A stretch of 64,000 nucleotides of DNA from Morinoia aosen (GCA_030386875.1 CM059560.1:43194757-43258756); one strand, 5' to 3'; numbered from the stretch's first letter, positions 38,874 through 51,570 are shown. The notes: generated by a model not told the origin, from the sequence alone. Numbers and translations: made by a program.

Positions 38874-39993
38874 CGTTCTAGAGATATTTCCTGTACTCCT
38901 TTGTGCGCTGTAGAGATACCTTCTGTACTCCTTTGTGCGCTGTAGAGATACCTTCTGTACTCCTTTGTGCGCTGTAGAGATACCTTCTGTACTCCTTTGT
39001 ACGCTGTAGAGATACCTTCTGTACTCCTTTGTGCGCTGTAGAGATACCTTCTGTACTCCTTTGTACGCTGTAGAGATACCTGGTGTACTCCTTTGTACGT
39101 TCTAGAGATATTTCCTGTACTCCTTTGTGCGCTGTAGAGATACCTTCTGTACTCCTTTGTGCGCTGTAGAGATACCTTCTGTACTCCTTTGTGCGCTGTA
39201 GAGATACCTTCTGTACTCCCTTGTACGCTGTAGAGATACCTTCTGTACTCCTTTTTGCGCTGTAGAGATACCTTCTGTACTCCTTTGTACGCTGTAGAGA
39301 TACCTCGTGTACTCCTTTGTACGTTCTAGAGATATTTCCTGTACTCCTTTGTGCGCTGTAGAGATACCTTCTGTACTCCTTTGTGCGCTGTAGAGATACC
39401 TTCTGTACTCCTTTGTGCGCTGTAGAGATACCTTCTGTACTCCTTTGTACGCTGTAGAGATACCTTCTGTACTCCTTTGTGCGCTGTAGAGATACCTTCT
39501 GTACTCCTTTGTACGCTGTAGAGATACCTCGTGTACTCCTTTGTACGTTCTAGAGATATTTCCTGTACTCCTTTGTGCGCTGTAGAGATACCTTCTGTAC
39601 TCCTTTGTGCGCTGTAGAGATACCTTCTGTACTCCTTTGTGCGCTGTAGAGATACCTTCTGTACTCCTTTGTACGCTGTAGAGATACCTTCTGTACTTCT
39701 TTGTGCGCTGTAGAGATACCTTCTGTACTCCTTTGTACGCTGTAGAGATACCTCGTGTACTCCTTTGTACGTTCTAGAGATATTTCCTGTACTCCTTTGT
39801 GCGCTGTAGAGATACCTTCTGTACTCCTTTGTGCGCTGTAGAGATACCTTCTGTACTCCTTTGTGCGCTGTAGAGATACCTTCTGTACTCCTTTGTGCGC
39901 TGTAGAGATACCTTCTGTACTCCTTTGAGCGCTGTAGAGATACCTTCTGTACTCCTTTGTACGCTGTAGAGATACCTCGTGTACTCCTTTGTA
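38874..39993 (+). repeat. Five consecutive 224-bp higher-order repeats (B-A-A-A-A-A-C)
   Basis: B units start at 38,874, 39,098, 39,322, 39,546, 39,770 and 39,994, exactly 224 bp (7 monomers) apart. Each block reads B, A, A, A ending TA, A, A ending TA, C. This is the cleanest run of the commonest higher-order block. After 39,994 the next B comes at 40,154 (160 bp), so regularity breaks. Small private changes (CCTGGTG at 39,078-39,084, a CCCTTG near 39,217, a run of five T near 39,250) distinguish successive blocks. Confidence 0.93.
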
Positions 39994-42045
39994 CGTTCTA
40001 GAGATATTTCATGTACTCCTTTGTGCGCGGTAGAGATACCTTCTGTACTCCTTTGTGCGCTGTAGAGATACCTTCTGTACTCCTTTGTGCGCTGTAGAGA
40101 TGCCTTCTGTACTCCTTTGTACGCTGTAGAGATACCTCGTGTACTCCTTTGTACGTTCTAGAGATATTTCCTGTACTCCTTTGTGCGCTGTAGAGATACC
40201 TTCTGTACTCCTTTGTGCGCTGTAGAGATACCTTCTGTACTCCTTTGTGCGCTGTAGAGATACCTTCTGTACTCCTTTGTGCGCTGTAGAGATACCTTCT
40301 GTACTCCTTTGTACGCTGTAGAGATACCTCGTGTGCTCCTTAGTACGTTCTAGAGATATTTCCTGTACTCCTTTGTGCGCTGTAGAGATACCTTCTGTAC
40401 TCCTTTGTGCGCTGTAGAGATACCTTCTGTACTCCTTTGTGCGCTGTAGAGATACCTTCTGTACTCCTTTGTGCACTGTAGAGATACCTTCTGTACACCT
40501 TTGTACGCTGTAGAGATACCTCGTGTACTCCTTTGTACGTTCTGGAGATATTTCCTGTCCTCCTTTGTGCGCTGTAGAGATACCTTCTGTACTCCTTTGT
40601 GCGCTGTAGAGATACCTCGTGTACTCATTTGTACGTTCTAGAGATATTTCCTGTACTCCTTTGTGCGCTGTAGAGATACCTTCTGTACTCCTTTGTGCGC
40701 TGTAGAGATACCTTCTGTACTCCTTTGTGCGCTGTAGAGATACCTTCTGTACTCCTTTGTACGCTGTAGAGATACCTTCTGTACTCCTTTGTGCGCTGTA
40801 GAGATACCTTCTGTACTCCTTTGTACGCTGTAGAGATACCTCGTGTACTCCTTTGTACGTTCTAGAGATATTTCCTGTACTCCTTTGTGCGCTGTAGAGA
40901 TACCTTCTGTACTCCTTTGTGCGCTGTAGAGATACCTTCTGTACTCCTTTGTACGCTGTAGAGAAACCTTCTGTACTCCTTTGTGCGCTGTAGAGATACC
41001 TTCTGAACCCCTTTGTACGCTGTAGAGATACCTCGTGTACTCCTTTGTACGTTCTAGAGATATTTCCTGTACTCCTTTGTGCGCTGTAGAGATACCTTCT
41101 GTACTCCTTTGTGCGCTGTAGAGATACCTTCTGTACTCCTTTGTGCGCTGTAGAGATACCTTCTGTACTCCTTTGTACGCTGTAGAGATACCTTCTGTAC
41201 TCCTTTGTGCGCTGTAGATACCTTCTGTACTCCTTTGTACGCTGTAGAGATACCTCGTGTACTCCTTTGTACGTTCTAGAGATATTTCCTGTACTCCTTT
41301 GTGCGCTGTAGAGATACCTTCTGTACTCCTTTGTGCGCTGTAGAGATACCTTCTGTACTCCTTTGTACGCTGTAGAGATACCTCGTGTACTCCTTTGAAC
41401 GTTCTAGAGATATTTCCTGTACTCCTTTGTGCGCTGTAGAGATACCTTCTGTACTCCTTTGTGCGCTGTAGAGATACCTTCTGTACTCCTTTGTGCGCTG
41501 TAGAGATACCTTCTGTACTCCTTTGTGCGCTGTAGAGATACCTTCTGTACTCCTTTGTGCGCTGTAGAGATACCTTCTGTACTCCTTTGTACGCTGTAGA
41601 GATACCTCGTGTACTCCTTTGTGCGCTGTAGAGATACCTTCTGTACTCCTTTGTGCGCTGTAGAGATACCTTCTGTACTCCTTTGTGCGCTGTAGAGATA
41701 CCTTCTGTACTCCTTTGAACGTTCTAGAGATATTTCCTGTACTCCTTTGTGCGCTGTAGAGATACCTTCTGTACTCCTTTGTGCGCTGAAGAGATACCTT
41801 CTGTACTCCTTTGTGCGCTGTAGAGATACCTTCTGTACTCCTTTGTGCGCTGTAGAGATACCTTCTGTACTCCTTTGTACGCTGAAGAGATACCTCGTGT
41901 ACTCCTTTGTACGTTCTAGAGATATTTCCTGTACTCCTTTGTGCGCTGTAGAGATACCTTCTGTACTCCTTTGTGCGCTGTAGAGATACCTTCTGTACTC
42001 CTTTGTTCGCTGTAGAGATACCTCGTGTACTCCTTTGTACATTCT
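38970..42045 (+). repeat. Right-hand family, member alpha
   Basis: This member matches about 45,783-48,922. Shared markers are CCTGGTG (TGGT at 39,081 and 45,894), CCCTTGTACG plus five-T units near 39,217-39,250 and 46,030-46,070, TTTGAGCG (39,928 and 46,741), GTTCTGGAG with GTCCTCC (40,538 and 47,415), GCTGAAGAG (41,784 and 48,661) and TACATTCTAG (about 42,040 and 48,917). The offset is 6,813 up to about 40.48 kb and 6,877 after, so the later copy has two extra monomers. It contains a 30-bp monomer at 41,210. Confidence 0.86.
41210..41239 (+). repeat. 30-bp monomer (2-base deletion), one of seven
   Basis: The unit reads CGCTGTAGATACC, missing one AG of GTAGAGATACC. Identical 30-bp units start at 41,210, 48,087, 50,613, 52,627, 56,847, 58,253 and 59,979. 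None was seen left of 41 kb. Apart from marking descent, each shifts the array phase by 2 bases and changes every downstream reading frame. Confidence 0.88.
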
Positions 42046-42169
42046 AGAGATATTTCCTGTACTCCTTTGTGCGCTGTAGAGATACCTTCTGTACTCCTTT
42101 GTGCGCTGTAGAGATACCTTCTGTACTCCTTTGTACGCTGTAGAGATACCTCGTGTACTCCTTTGTACG

Positions 42170-45100
42170 TTCTAGAGATATTTCCTGTACTCCTTTGTGC
42201 GCTGTAGAGATACCATCTGTACTCCTTTGTGCGCTGTAGAGATACCTTCTGTACTCCTTTGTGCGCTGTAGAGATACCTTCTGTACTCCTTTGTACGCTG
42301 TAGAGATACATCGTGTACTCCTTTGTACGTTATAGAGATATTTCCTGTACTCCTTTGTGCGCTGTAGAGATACCTTCTGTACTCCTTTGTGCGCTGTAGA
42401 GATACCTTCTGTACTCCTTTGTGCGCTGTAGAGGTACCTTCTGAACTCCTTTGTGCGCTGTAGAGATACCATCTGTACTCCTTTGTGCGCTGTAGAGATA
42501 CCTTTTGTACTCCTTTGTACGCTGTAGAGATACCTCGTGTACTCCTTTGTGCGCTGTAGAGATACCTTCTGTACTCCTTTGTGCGCTGTAGAGATACCTT
42601 CTGTACTCCTTTGTGCGCTGTAGAGATACCTTCTGTACTCCTTTGTACGTTCCAGAGATATTTCCTGTACTCCTTTGTGCGCTGTAGAGATACCTTCTGT
42701 ACTCCTTTGTGCGCTGTAGAGATACCTTCTGTACTCCTTTGTGCGCTGTAGAGATACCTTCTGTACTCCTTTGTGCGCTGTAGAGATACCTTCTGTACTC
42801 CTTTGTGCGCTGTAGAGATACCTCGTGTACTCCTTTGTACGTTCTAGAGATATTTCCTGTACTCCTTTGTGCGCTGTAGAGATACCTTCTGTACTCCTTT
42901 GAGCGCTGTAGAGATACCTTCTTTACTCCTTTGTGCGCTGTAGAGATACCTTCTGTACTCCTTTGTGCGCTGTAGAGATACCTTCTGTACTCCTTTGTAC
43001 GCTGTAGAGATACCTCGTGTACTCCTTTGTGTGCTGTAGAGATACCTTCTGTACTCCTTTGTGCGCTGTAGAGATACCTTCTGTACTCCTTTGTACGTTC
43101 TAGAGATATTTCCTGTACTCCTTTGTGCGCTGTAGAGATACCTTCTGTACTCCTTTGTGCGCTGTAGAGATACCTTCTGTACTCCTTTGTGCGCTGTAGA
43201 GATACCTTCTGTACTCCTTTGTACGCTGTAGAGATACCTCGTGTACTCCTTTGTACGTTCTAGAGATATTTCCTGTACTCCTTTGTGCGCTGTAGAGATA
43301 CCTTCTGTACTCCTTTGTGCGCTGTAGAGATACCTTCTGTACTCCTTTGTGCGCTGTAGAGATACCTTCTGTACTCCTTTGTACGCTGTAGAGATACCTT
43401 CTGTACTCCTTTGTGCGCTGTAGAGATACCTTCTGTACTCCTTTGTACGCTGTAGAGATACCTCGTGTACTCCTTTGTACGTTCTAGAGATATTTCCTGT
43501 ACTCCTTTGTGCGCTGTAGAGATACCTTCTGTACTCCTTTGTGCGCTGTAGAGATACCTTCTGTACTCCTTTGTGCGCTGTAGAGATACCTTCTGTACTC
43601 CTTTGTGCGCTGTAAAGATACCTTCTGTACTCCTTTGTACGCTGTAGAGATACCTCGTGTACTCCTTTGTACGTTCTAGAGATATTTCCTGTACTCCTTT
43701 GTGCGCTGTAGAGATACCTTCTGTACTCCTTTGAGCGCTGTAGAGATACCTTCTTTACTCCTTTGTGCGCTGTAGAGACACTTTTGTACTCCTTTGTGCG
43801 CTGTAGAGATACCTTCTGTACTCCGTTGTACGCTGTAGAGATACCTCGTGTACTCCTTTGTGCGCTGTAGAGATACCTTCTGTACTCCTTTGTGCGCTGT
43901 AGAGATACCTTCTGTACTCCTTTGTACGTTCTAGAGATATTTCCTGCACTCCTTTGTGCGCTGTAGAGATACCTTCTGTACTCCTTTGTGCGCTGTAGAG
44001 ATACCTTCTGTACTCCTTTGTGCGCTGTAGAGATACCTTCTGTACTCCTTTGTACGCTGTAGAGATACCTTCTGTACTCCTTTTTGCGCTGTAGAGATAC
44101 CTTCTGTACTCCTTTGTACGCTGTAGAGATACCTCGTGTACTCCTTTGTACGTTCTAGAGATATTTCCTGTACTCCTTTGTGCGCTGTAGAGATACCTTC
44201 TGTACTCCTTTGTTCGCTGTAGAGATACCTTCTGTACTCCTTTGTGCGCTGTAGAGATACCTTCTGTACTCCTTTGTACGCTGTAGAGATACCTTCTGTA
44301 CTCCTTTGTGCGCTGTAGAGATACCTTCTGTACTCCTTTGTACGCTGTAGAGATACCTCGTGTACTCCTTTGTACGTTCTAGAGATATTTCCTGTACTCC
44401 TTTGTGCGCTGTAGAGATACCTTCTGTACTCCTTTGTGCGCTGTAGAGATACCTTCTGTACTCCTTTGTGCGCTGTAGAGATACCTTCTGTACTCCTTTG
44501 TACGCTGTAGAGATACCTTCTGTACTTCTTTGTGCGCTGTAGAGATACCTTCTGTACTCCTTTGTACGCTGTAGAGATACCTCGTGTACTCCTTTGTACG
44601 TTCTAGAGATATTTCCTGTACTCCTTTGTGCGCTGTAGAGATACCTTCTGTACTCCTTTGTGCGCTGTAGAGATACCTTCTGTACTCCTTTGTGCGCTGT
44701 AGAGATACCTTCTGTACTCCTTTGTGCGCTGTAGAGATACCTTCTGTACTCCTTTGTGCGCTGTAGAGATACCTTCTGTACTCCTTTGTACGCTGTAGAG
44801 ATACCTCGTGTACTCCTTTGTACGTTCTAGAGATATTTCCTGTACTCCTTTGTGCGCGGTAGAGATACCTTCTGTACTCCTTTGTGCGCTGTAGAGATAC
44901 CTTCTGTACTCCTTTGTGCGCTGTAGAGATACCTTCTGTACTCCTTTGTACGCTGTAGAGATTCTTTCTGTACTCCTTTGTGCGCTGTAGAGATACCTTC
45001 TGTACTCCTTTGTACGCTGTAGAGATACCTCGTGTCCTCCTTTGTGCGTTCTAGAGATATTTCCTGTACTCCTTTGTGCGCTGTAGAGATACCTTCTGTA

Positions 45101-45269
45101 CTCCTTTGTGCGCTGTAGAAATACCTTCTGTACTCCTTTGTGCGCTGTAGAGATACCTTCTGTACTCCTTTGTACGCTGTAGAGATACCTTCTGTACTCC
45201 TTTGTGCGCTGTTGAGATACCTTCTGTACTCCTTTGTACGCTGTAGAGATACCTCGTGTACTCCTTTGT
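42170..45269 (+). repeat. Super-repeat copy 4 (short)
   Basis: This stretch matches 35,549-38,648 at a constant offset of 6,621: GTTCCAG units at 36,027 and 42,648, GAGACACTTTTG at 37,151 and 43,772, TTTTTGCG at 37,465 and 44,086, GAGATTC at 38,334 and 44,955. It carries the CATCG marker (42,309). The left edge lies between 42,050 and 42,168. The right edge is at 45,269, where copy 3 has GTGCGTTCTAG and this copy has GTACGTTCTAG followed by a different order of units. It sits between two members of another repeat family, so the array is mosaic here. Confidence 0.86.
43927..44822 (+). repeat. Four consecutive 224-bp higher-order repeats
   Basis: B units start at 43,927, 44,151, 44,375, 44,599 and 44,823, all 224 bp apart. 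The block before it (43,672-43,926) is 255 bp because it contains a 31-bp monomer with a 1-base deletion. The run lies in the copy that matches 35.55-38.65 kb. Confidence 0.9.
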
Positions 45270-45782
45270 ACGTTCTAGAGATATTTCCTGTACTCCTTTG
45301 TGCGCTGTAGAGATACCTTCTGTACTCCTTTGTGCGCTGTAGAGATACCTTCTGTACTCCTTTGTGCGCTGTAGAGATACCTTTTGTACTCCTTTGTGCG
45401 CTGTAGAGATACCTTCTGTACTCCTTTGTGCGCTGTAGAGATACCTTCTGTACTCCTTTGTACGCTGTAGAGATACCTCGTTTACTCCTTTGTGCGCTGT
45501 AGAGATACCTTCTGTACTCCTTTGTGCGCTGCAGAGATACCTTCTGTACTCCTTTGTGCGCTGTAGAGATACCTTCTGTACTCCTTTGTACGTTCTAGAG
45601 ATATTTCCTGTACTCCTTTGTGCGCTGTAGAGATACCTTCTGTACTCCTTTGTGCGCTGTAGAGATATCTTCTGTACTCCTTTGTGCGCTGTAGAGATAC
45701 CTTCTGTACTCCTTTGTGCGCTGTAGAGATACCTTCTGTACTCCTTTGTGCGCTGTAGAGATACCTTCTGTACTCCTTTGTG
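45270..45782 (+). repeat. Linker of ordinary monomers between two repeat families
   Basis: These are A, B and C monomers between the end of copy 4 and the start of the beta member. I saw no long-range partner. Private changes include CCTCGTTTACTCC near 45,477 and AGATATCTTCTG near 45,664. Nothing else is seen. Confidence 0.65.
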
Positions 45783-48700
45783 CGCTGTAGAGATACCTTC
45801 TGTACTCCTTTGTACGCTGTAGAGATACCTTCTGTACTCCTTTGTGCGCTGTAGAGATACCTTCTGTACTCCTTTGTACGCTGTAGAGATACCTGGTGTA
45901 CTCCTTTGTACGTTCTAGAGATATTTCCTGTACTCCTTTGTGCGCTGTAGAGATACCTTCTGTACTCCTATGTGCGCTGTAGAGATACCTTCTGTACTCC
46001 TTTGTGAGCTGCAGAGATACCTCCTGTACTCCCTTGTACGCTGTAGAGATACCTTCTGTACTCCTTTTTGCGCTGTAGAGATACCTTCTGTACTCCTTTG
46101 TACGCTGTAGAGATACCTCGTGTACTCCTTTGTACGTTCTAGAGATATTTCCTGTACTCCTTTGTGCGCTGTAGAGATACCTTCTGTACTCCTTTGTGCG
46201 CTGTAGAGATACCTTCTGTACTCCTTTGTGCGCTGTAGAGATACCTTCTGTACTCCTTTGTACGCTGTAGAGATACCTTCTGTACTCCTTTGTGCGCTGT
46301 AGAGATACCTTCTGTACTCCTTTGTACGCTGTAGAGATACCTCGTGTACTCCTTTGTACGTTCTAGAGATATTTCCTGTACTCCTTTGTGCGCTGTAGAG
46401 ATACCTTCTATACTCCTTTGTGCGCTGTAGAGATACCTTCTGTACTCCTTTGTGCGCTGTAGAGATACCTTCTGTACTCCTTTGTACGCTGTAGAGATAC
46501 CTTCTGTACTTCTTTGTGCGCTGTAGAGATACCTTCTGTACTCCTTTGTACGCTGTAGAGATACCTCGTGTACTCCTTTGTACGTTCTAGAGATATTTCC
46601 TGTACTCCTTTGTGCGCTGTAGAGATACCTTCTGTACTCCTTTGTGCGCTGTAGAGATACCTTCTGTACTCCTTTGTGCGCTGTAGAGATACCTTCTGTA
46701 CTCCTTTGTGCGCTGTAGAGATACCTTCTGTACTCCTTTGAGCGCTGTAGAGATACCTTCTGTACTCCTTTGTACGCTGTAGAGATACCTCGTGTACTCC
46801 TTTGTACGTTCTAGAGATATTTCATGTACTCCTTTGTGCGCGGTAGAGATACCTTCTGTACTCCTTTGTGCGCTGTAGAGATACCTTCTGTACTCCTTTG
46901 TGCGCTGTAGAGATGCCTTCTGTACTCCTTTGTACGCTGTAGAGATACCTCGTGTACTCCTTTATACGTTCTAGAGATATTTCCTGTACTCCTTTGTGCG
47001 CTGTAGAGATACCTTCTGTACTCCTTTGTGCGCTGTAGAGATACCTTCTGTACTCCTTTGTGCGCTGTAGAGATACCTTCTGTACTCCTTTGTGCGCTGT
47101 AGAGATACCTTCTGTACTCCTTTGTACGCTGTAGAGATACCTCGTGTGCTCCTTAGTACGTTCTAGAGATATTTCCTGTACTCCTTTGTGCGCTGTAGAG
47201 ATACCTTCTGTACTCCTTTGTGCGCTGTAGAGATACCTTCTGTACTCCTTTGTGCGCTGTAGAGATACCTTCTGTACTCCTTTGTACGCTGTAGAGATAC
47301 CTTCTGTACTCCTTTGTGCGCTGTAGAGATACCTTCTGTACTCCATTGTGCACTGTAGAGATACCTTCTGTACACCTTTGTACGCTGTAGAGATACCTCG
47401 TGTACTCCTTTGTACGTTCTGGAGATATTTCCTGTCCTCCTTTGTGCGCTGTAGAGATACCTTCTGTACTCCTTTGTGCGCTGTAGAGATACCTCGTGTA
47501 CTCCTTTGTACGTTCTAGAGATATTTCCTGTACTCCTTTGTGCGCTGTAGAGATACCTTCTGTACTCCTTTGTGCGCTGTAGAGATACCTTCTGTACTCC
47601 TTTGTGCGCTGTAGAGATACCTTCTGTACTCCTTTGTACGCTGTAGAGATACCTTCTGTACTCCTTTGTGCGCTGTAGAGATACCTTCTGTACTCCTTTG
47701 TACGCTGTAGAGATACCTCGTGTACTCCTTTGTACGTTCTAGAGATATTTCCTGTACTCCTTTGTGCGCTGTAGAGATACCTTCTGTACTCCTTTGTGCG
47801 CTGTAGAGATACCTTCTGTACTCCTTTGTACGCTGTAGAGAAACCTTCTGTACTCCTTTGCGCGCTGTAGAGATACCTTCTGAACCCCTTTGTACGCTGT
47901 AGAGATACCTCGTGTACTCCTTTGTACGTTCTAGAGATATTTCCTGTACTCCTTTGTTGGCTGTAGAGATACCTTCTGTACTCCTTTGTGCGCTGTAGAG
48001 ATACCTTCTGTACTCCTTTGTGCGCTGTAGAGATACCTTCTGTACTCCTTTGTACGCTGTAGAGATACCTTCTGTACTCCTTTGTGCGCTGTAGATACCT
48101 TCTGTACTCCTTTGTACGCTGTAGAGATACCTCGTGTACTCCTTTGTACGTTCTAGAGATATTTCCTGTACTCCTTTGTGCGCTGTAGAGATACCTTCTG
48201 TACTCCTTTGTGCGCTGTAGAGATACCTTCTGTACTCCTTTGTACGCTGTAGAGATACCTCGTGTACTCCTTTGAACGTTCTAGAGATATTTCCTGTACT
48301 CCTTTGTGCGCTGTAGAGATACCTTCTGTACTCCTTTGTGCGCTGTAGAGATACCTTCTGTACTCCTTTGTGCGCTGTAGAGATACCTTCTGTACTCCTT
48401 TGTGCGCTGTAGAGATACCTTCTGTACTCCTTTGTGCGCTGTAGAGATACCTTCTGTACTCCTTTGTACGCTGTAGAGATACCTCGTGTACTCCTTTGTG
48501 CGCTGTAGAGATACCTTCTGTACTCCTTTGTGCGCTGTAGAGATACCTTCTGTACTCCTTTGTGCGCTGTAGAGATACCTTCTTTACTCCTTTGAACGTT
48601 CTAGAGATATTTCCTGTACTCCTTTGTGCGCTGTAGAGATACCTTCTGTACTCCTTTGTGCGCTGAAGAGATACCTTCTGTACTCCTTTGTGCGCTGTAG

Positions 48701-49266
48701 AGATACCTTCTGTACTCCTTTGTGCGCTGTAGAGATACCTTCTGTACTCCTTTGTACGCTGAAGAGAGACCTCGTGTACTCCTTTGTACGTTCTAGAGAT
48801 ATTTCCTGTACTCCTTTGTGCGCTGTAGAGATACCTTCTGTACTCCTTTGTGCACTGTAGAGATACCTTCTGTACTCCTTTGTTCGCTGTAGAGATACCT
48901 CGTGTACTCCTTTGTACATTCTAGAGATATTTCCTGTACTCCTTTGTGCGCTGTAGAGATACCTTCTGTACTCCTTTGTGCGCTGTAGAGATACCTTCTG
49001 TACTCCTTTGTGCGCTGTAGAGATACCTTCAGTACTCCTTTGTACGATGTAGAGATACCTTCTGTACCCCTTTGTGCGCTGTAGAGATACCTTCTGTACT
49101 CCTTTGTACGCTGTAGAGATACCTCGTGTACTCCTTTGTACGTTCTAGAGATATTTCCTGTACTCCTTTGTGCGCTGTAGAGATACCTTCTGTACTTCTC
49201 TGTGCGCTGTAGAGATACCTTCTGTACTCCTTTGTACGCTGTAGAGATACCTTCTGTACTCCTTTG
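45783..49266 (+). repeat. Right-hand family, member beta
   Basis: This member is the partner of alpha (offsets 6,813 and 6,877) and of gamma (offset 2,526 from the TTTGAGCG unit at 46,741 to 49,267). Its last part, 48,919-49,266, continues beyond gamma and is matched by 57,679-58,026 (offset 8,760), including the TTCAGTACTCC and TACGATGTAG units at 49,029 and 57,789. Private features include TGTTGGCTG near 47,957, a 30-bp monomer at 48,087 and GAAGAGAGACC near 48,762. The offset of 8,760 equals 2,526 plus 6,234, which makes the assignments consistent. Confidence 0.86.
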
Positions 49267-51470
49267 AGCGCTGTAGAGATACCTTCTGTACTCCTTTGTA
49301 CGCTGTAGAGATACCTCGTGTACTCCTTTGTACGTTCTAGAGATATTTCATGTACTCCTTTGTGCGCGGTAGAGATACCTTCTGTACTCCTTTGTGCGCT
49401 GTAGAGATACCTTCTGTACTCCTTTGTGCGCTGTAGAGATGCCTTCTGTACTCCTTTGTACGCTGTAGAGATACCTCGTGTACTCCTTTATACGTTCTAG
49501 AGATATTTCCTGTACTCCTTTGTGCGCTGTAGAGATACCTTCTGTACTCCTTTGTGCGCTGTAGAGATACCTTCTGTACTCCTTTGTGCGTTGTAGAGAT
49601 ACCTTCTGTACTCCTTTGTGCGCTGTAGAGATACCTTCTGTACTCCTTTGTACGCTGTAGAGATACCTCGTGTGCTCCTTAGTACGTTCTAGAGATATTT
49701 CCTGTACTCCTTTGTGCGCTGTAGAGATACCTTCTGTACTCCTTTGTGCGCTGTAGAGATACCTTCTGTACTCCTTTGTGCGCTGTAGAGATACCTTCTG
49801 TACTCCTTTGTACGCTGTAGAGATACCTTCTGTACTCCTTTGTGCGCTGTAGAGATACCTTCTGTACTCCTTTGTGCACTGTAGAGATACCTTCTGTACA
49901 CCTTTGTACGCTGTAGAGATACCTCGTGTACTCCTTTGTACGTTCTGGAGATATTTCCTGTCCTCCTTTGTGCGCTGTAGAGATACCTTCTGTACTCCTT
50001 TGTGCGCTGTAGAGATACCTCGTGTACTCCTTTGTACGTTCTAGAGATATTTCCTGTACTCCTTTGTGCGCTGTAGAGATACCTTCTGTACTCCTTTGTG
50101 CGCTGTAGAGATACCTTCTGTACTCCTTTGTGCGCTGTAGAGATACCTTCTGTACTCCTTTGTACGCTGTAGAGATACCTTCTGTACTCCTTTGTGCGCT
50201 GTAGAGATACCTTCTGTACTCCTTTGTACGCTGTAGAGATACCTCGTGTACTCCTTTGTACGTTCTAGAGATATTTCCTGTACTCCTTTGTGCGCTGTAG
50301 AGATACCTTCTGTACTCCTTTGTGAGCTGTAGAGATACCTTCTGTACTCCTTTGTACGCTGTAGAGAAACCTTCTGTACTCCTTTGCGCGCTGTAGAGAT
50401 ACCTTCTGAACCCCTTTGTACGCTGTAGAGATACCTCGTGTACTCCTTTGTACGTTCTAGAGATATTTCCTGTACTCCTTTGTTGGCTGTAGAGATACCT
50501 TCTGTACTCCTTTGTGCGCTGTAGAGATACCTTCTGTACTCCTTTGTGCGCTGTAGAGATACCTTCTGTACTCCTTTGTACGCTGTAGAGATACCTTCTG
50601 TACTCCTTTGTGCGCTGTAGATACCTTCTGTACTCCTTTGTACGCTGTAGAGATACCTCGTGTACTCCTTTGTACGTTATAGAGATATTTCCTGTACTCC
50701 TTTGTGCGCTGTAGAGATACCTTCTGTACTCCTTTGTGCGCTGTAGAGATACCTTCTGTACTCCTTTGTACGCTGTAGAGATACCTCGTGTACTCCTTTG
50801 AACGTTCTAGAGATATTTCCTGTACTCCTTTGTGCGCTGTAGAGATACCTTCTGTACTCCTTTGTGCGCTGTAGAGATACCTTCTGTACTCCTTTGTGCG
50901 CTGTAGAGATACCTTCTGTACTCCTTTGTGCGCTGTAGAGATACCTTCTGTACTCCTTTGTGCGCTGTAGAGATACCTTCTGTACTCCTTTGTACGCTGT
51001 AGAGATACCTCGTGTACTCCTTTGTGCGCTGTAGAGATACCTTCTGTACTCCTTTGTGCGCTGTAGAGATACCTTCTGTACTCCTTTGTGCGCTGTAGAG
51101 ATACCTTCTGTACTCCTTTGAACGTTCTAGAGATATTTCCTGTACTCCTTTGTGCGCTGTAGAGATACCTTCTGTACTCCTTTGTGCGCTGAAGAGATAC
51201 CTTCTGTACTCCTTTGTGCGCTGTAGAGATACCTTCTGTACTCCTTTGTGCGCTGTAGAGATACCTTCTGTACTCCTTTGTACGCTGAAGAGATACCTCG
51301 TGTACTCCTTTGTACGTTCTAGAGATATTTCCTGTACTCCTTTGTGCGCTGTAGAGATACCTTCTGTACTCCTTTGTGCACTGTAGAGATACCTTCTGTA
51401 CTCCTTTGTTCGCTGTAGAGATACCTCGTGTACTCCTTTGTACATTCTAGAGATATTTCCTGTACTCCTT
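49267..51470 (+). repeat. Right-hand family, member gamma (tandem copy of beta)
   Basis: This member starts where beta ends and repeats 46,741 onward at an offset of 2,526 (79 monomers minus 2 bases, matching one 30-bp monomer in the unit). Markers are GTTCTGGAG at 47,415 and 49,941, GCTGAAGAG at 48,661 and 51,187, and the 30-bp monomers at 48,087 and 50,613. Differences include the TTTGAG unit position and TACGTTATAGAG at about 50,676, which beta lacks. Confidence 0.87.
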
Positions 51471-51570
51471 TGTGCGCTGTAGAGATACCTTCTGTACTCC
51501 TTTGTGCGCTGTAGAGATACCTTCTGTACTCCTTTGTGCGCTGTAGAGATACCTTCTGTACTCCTTTGTG

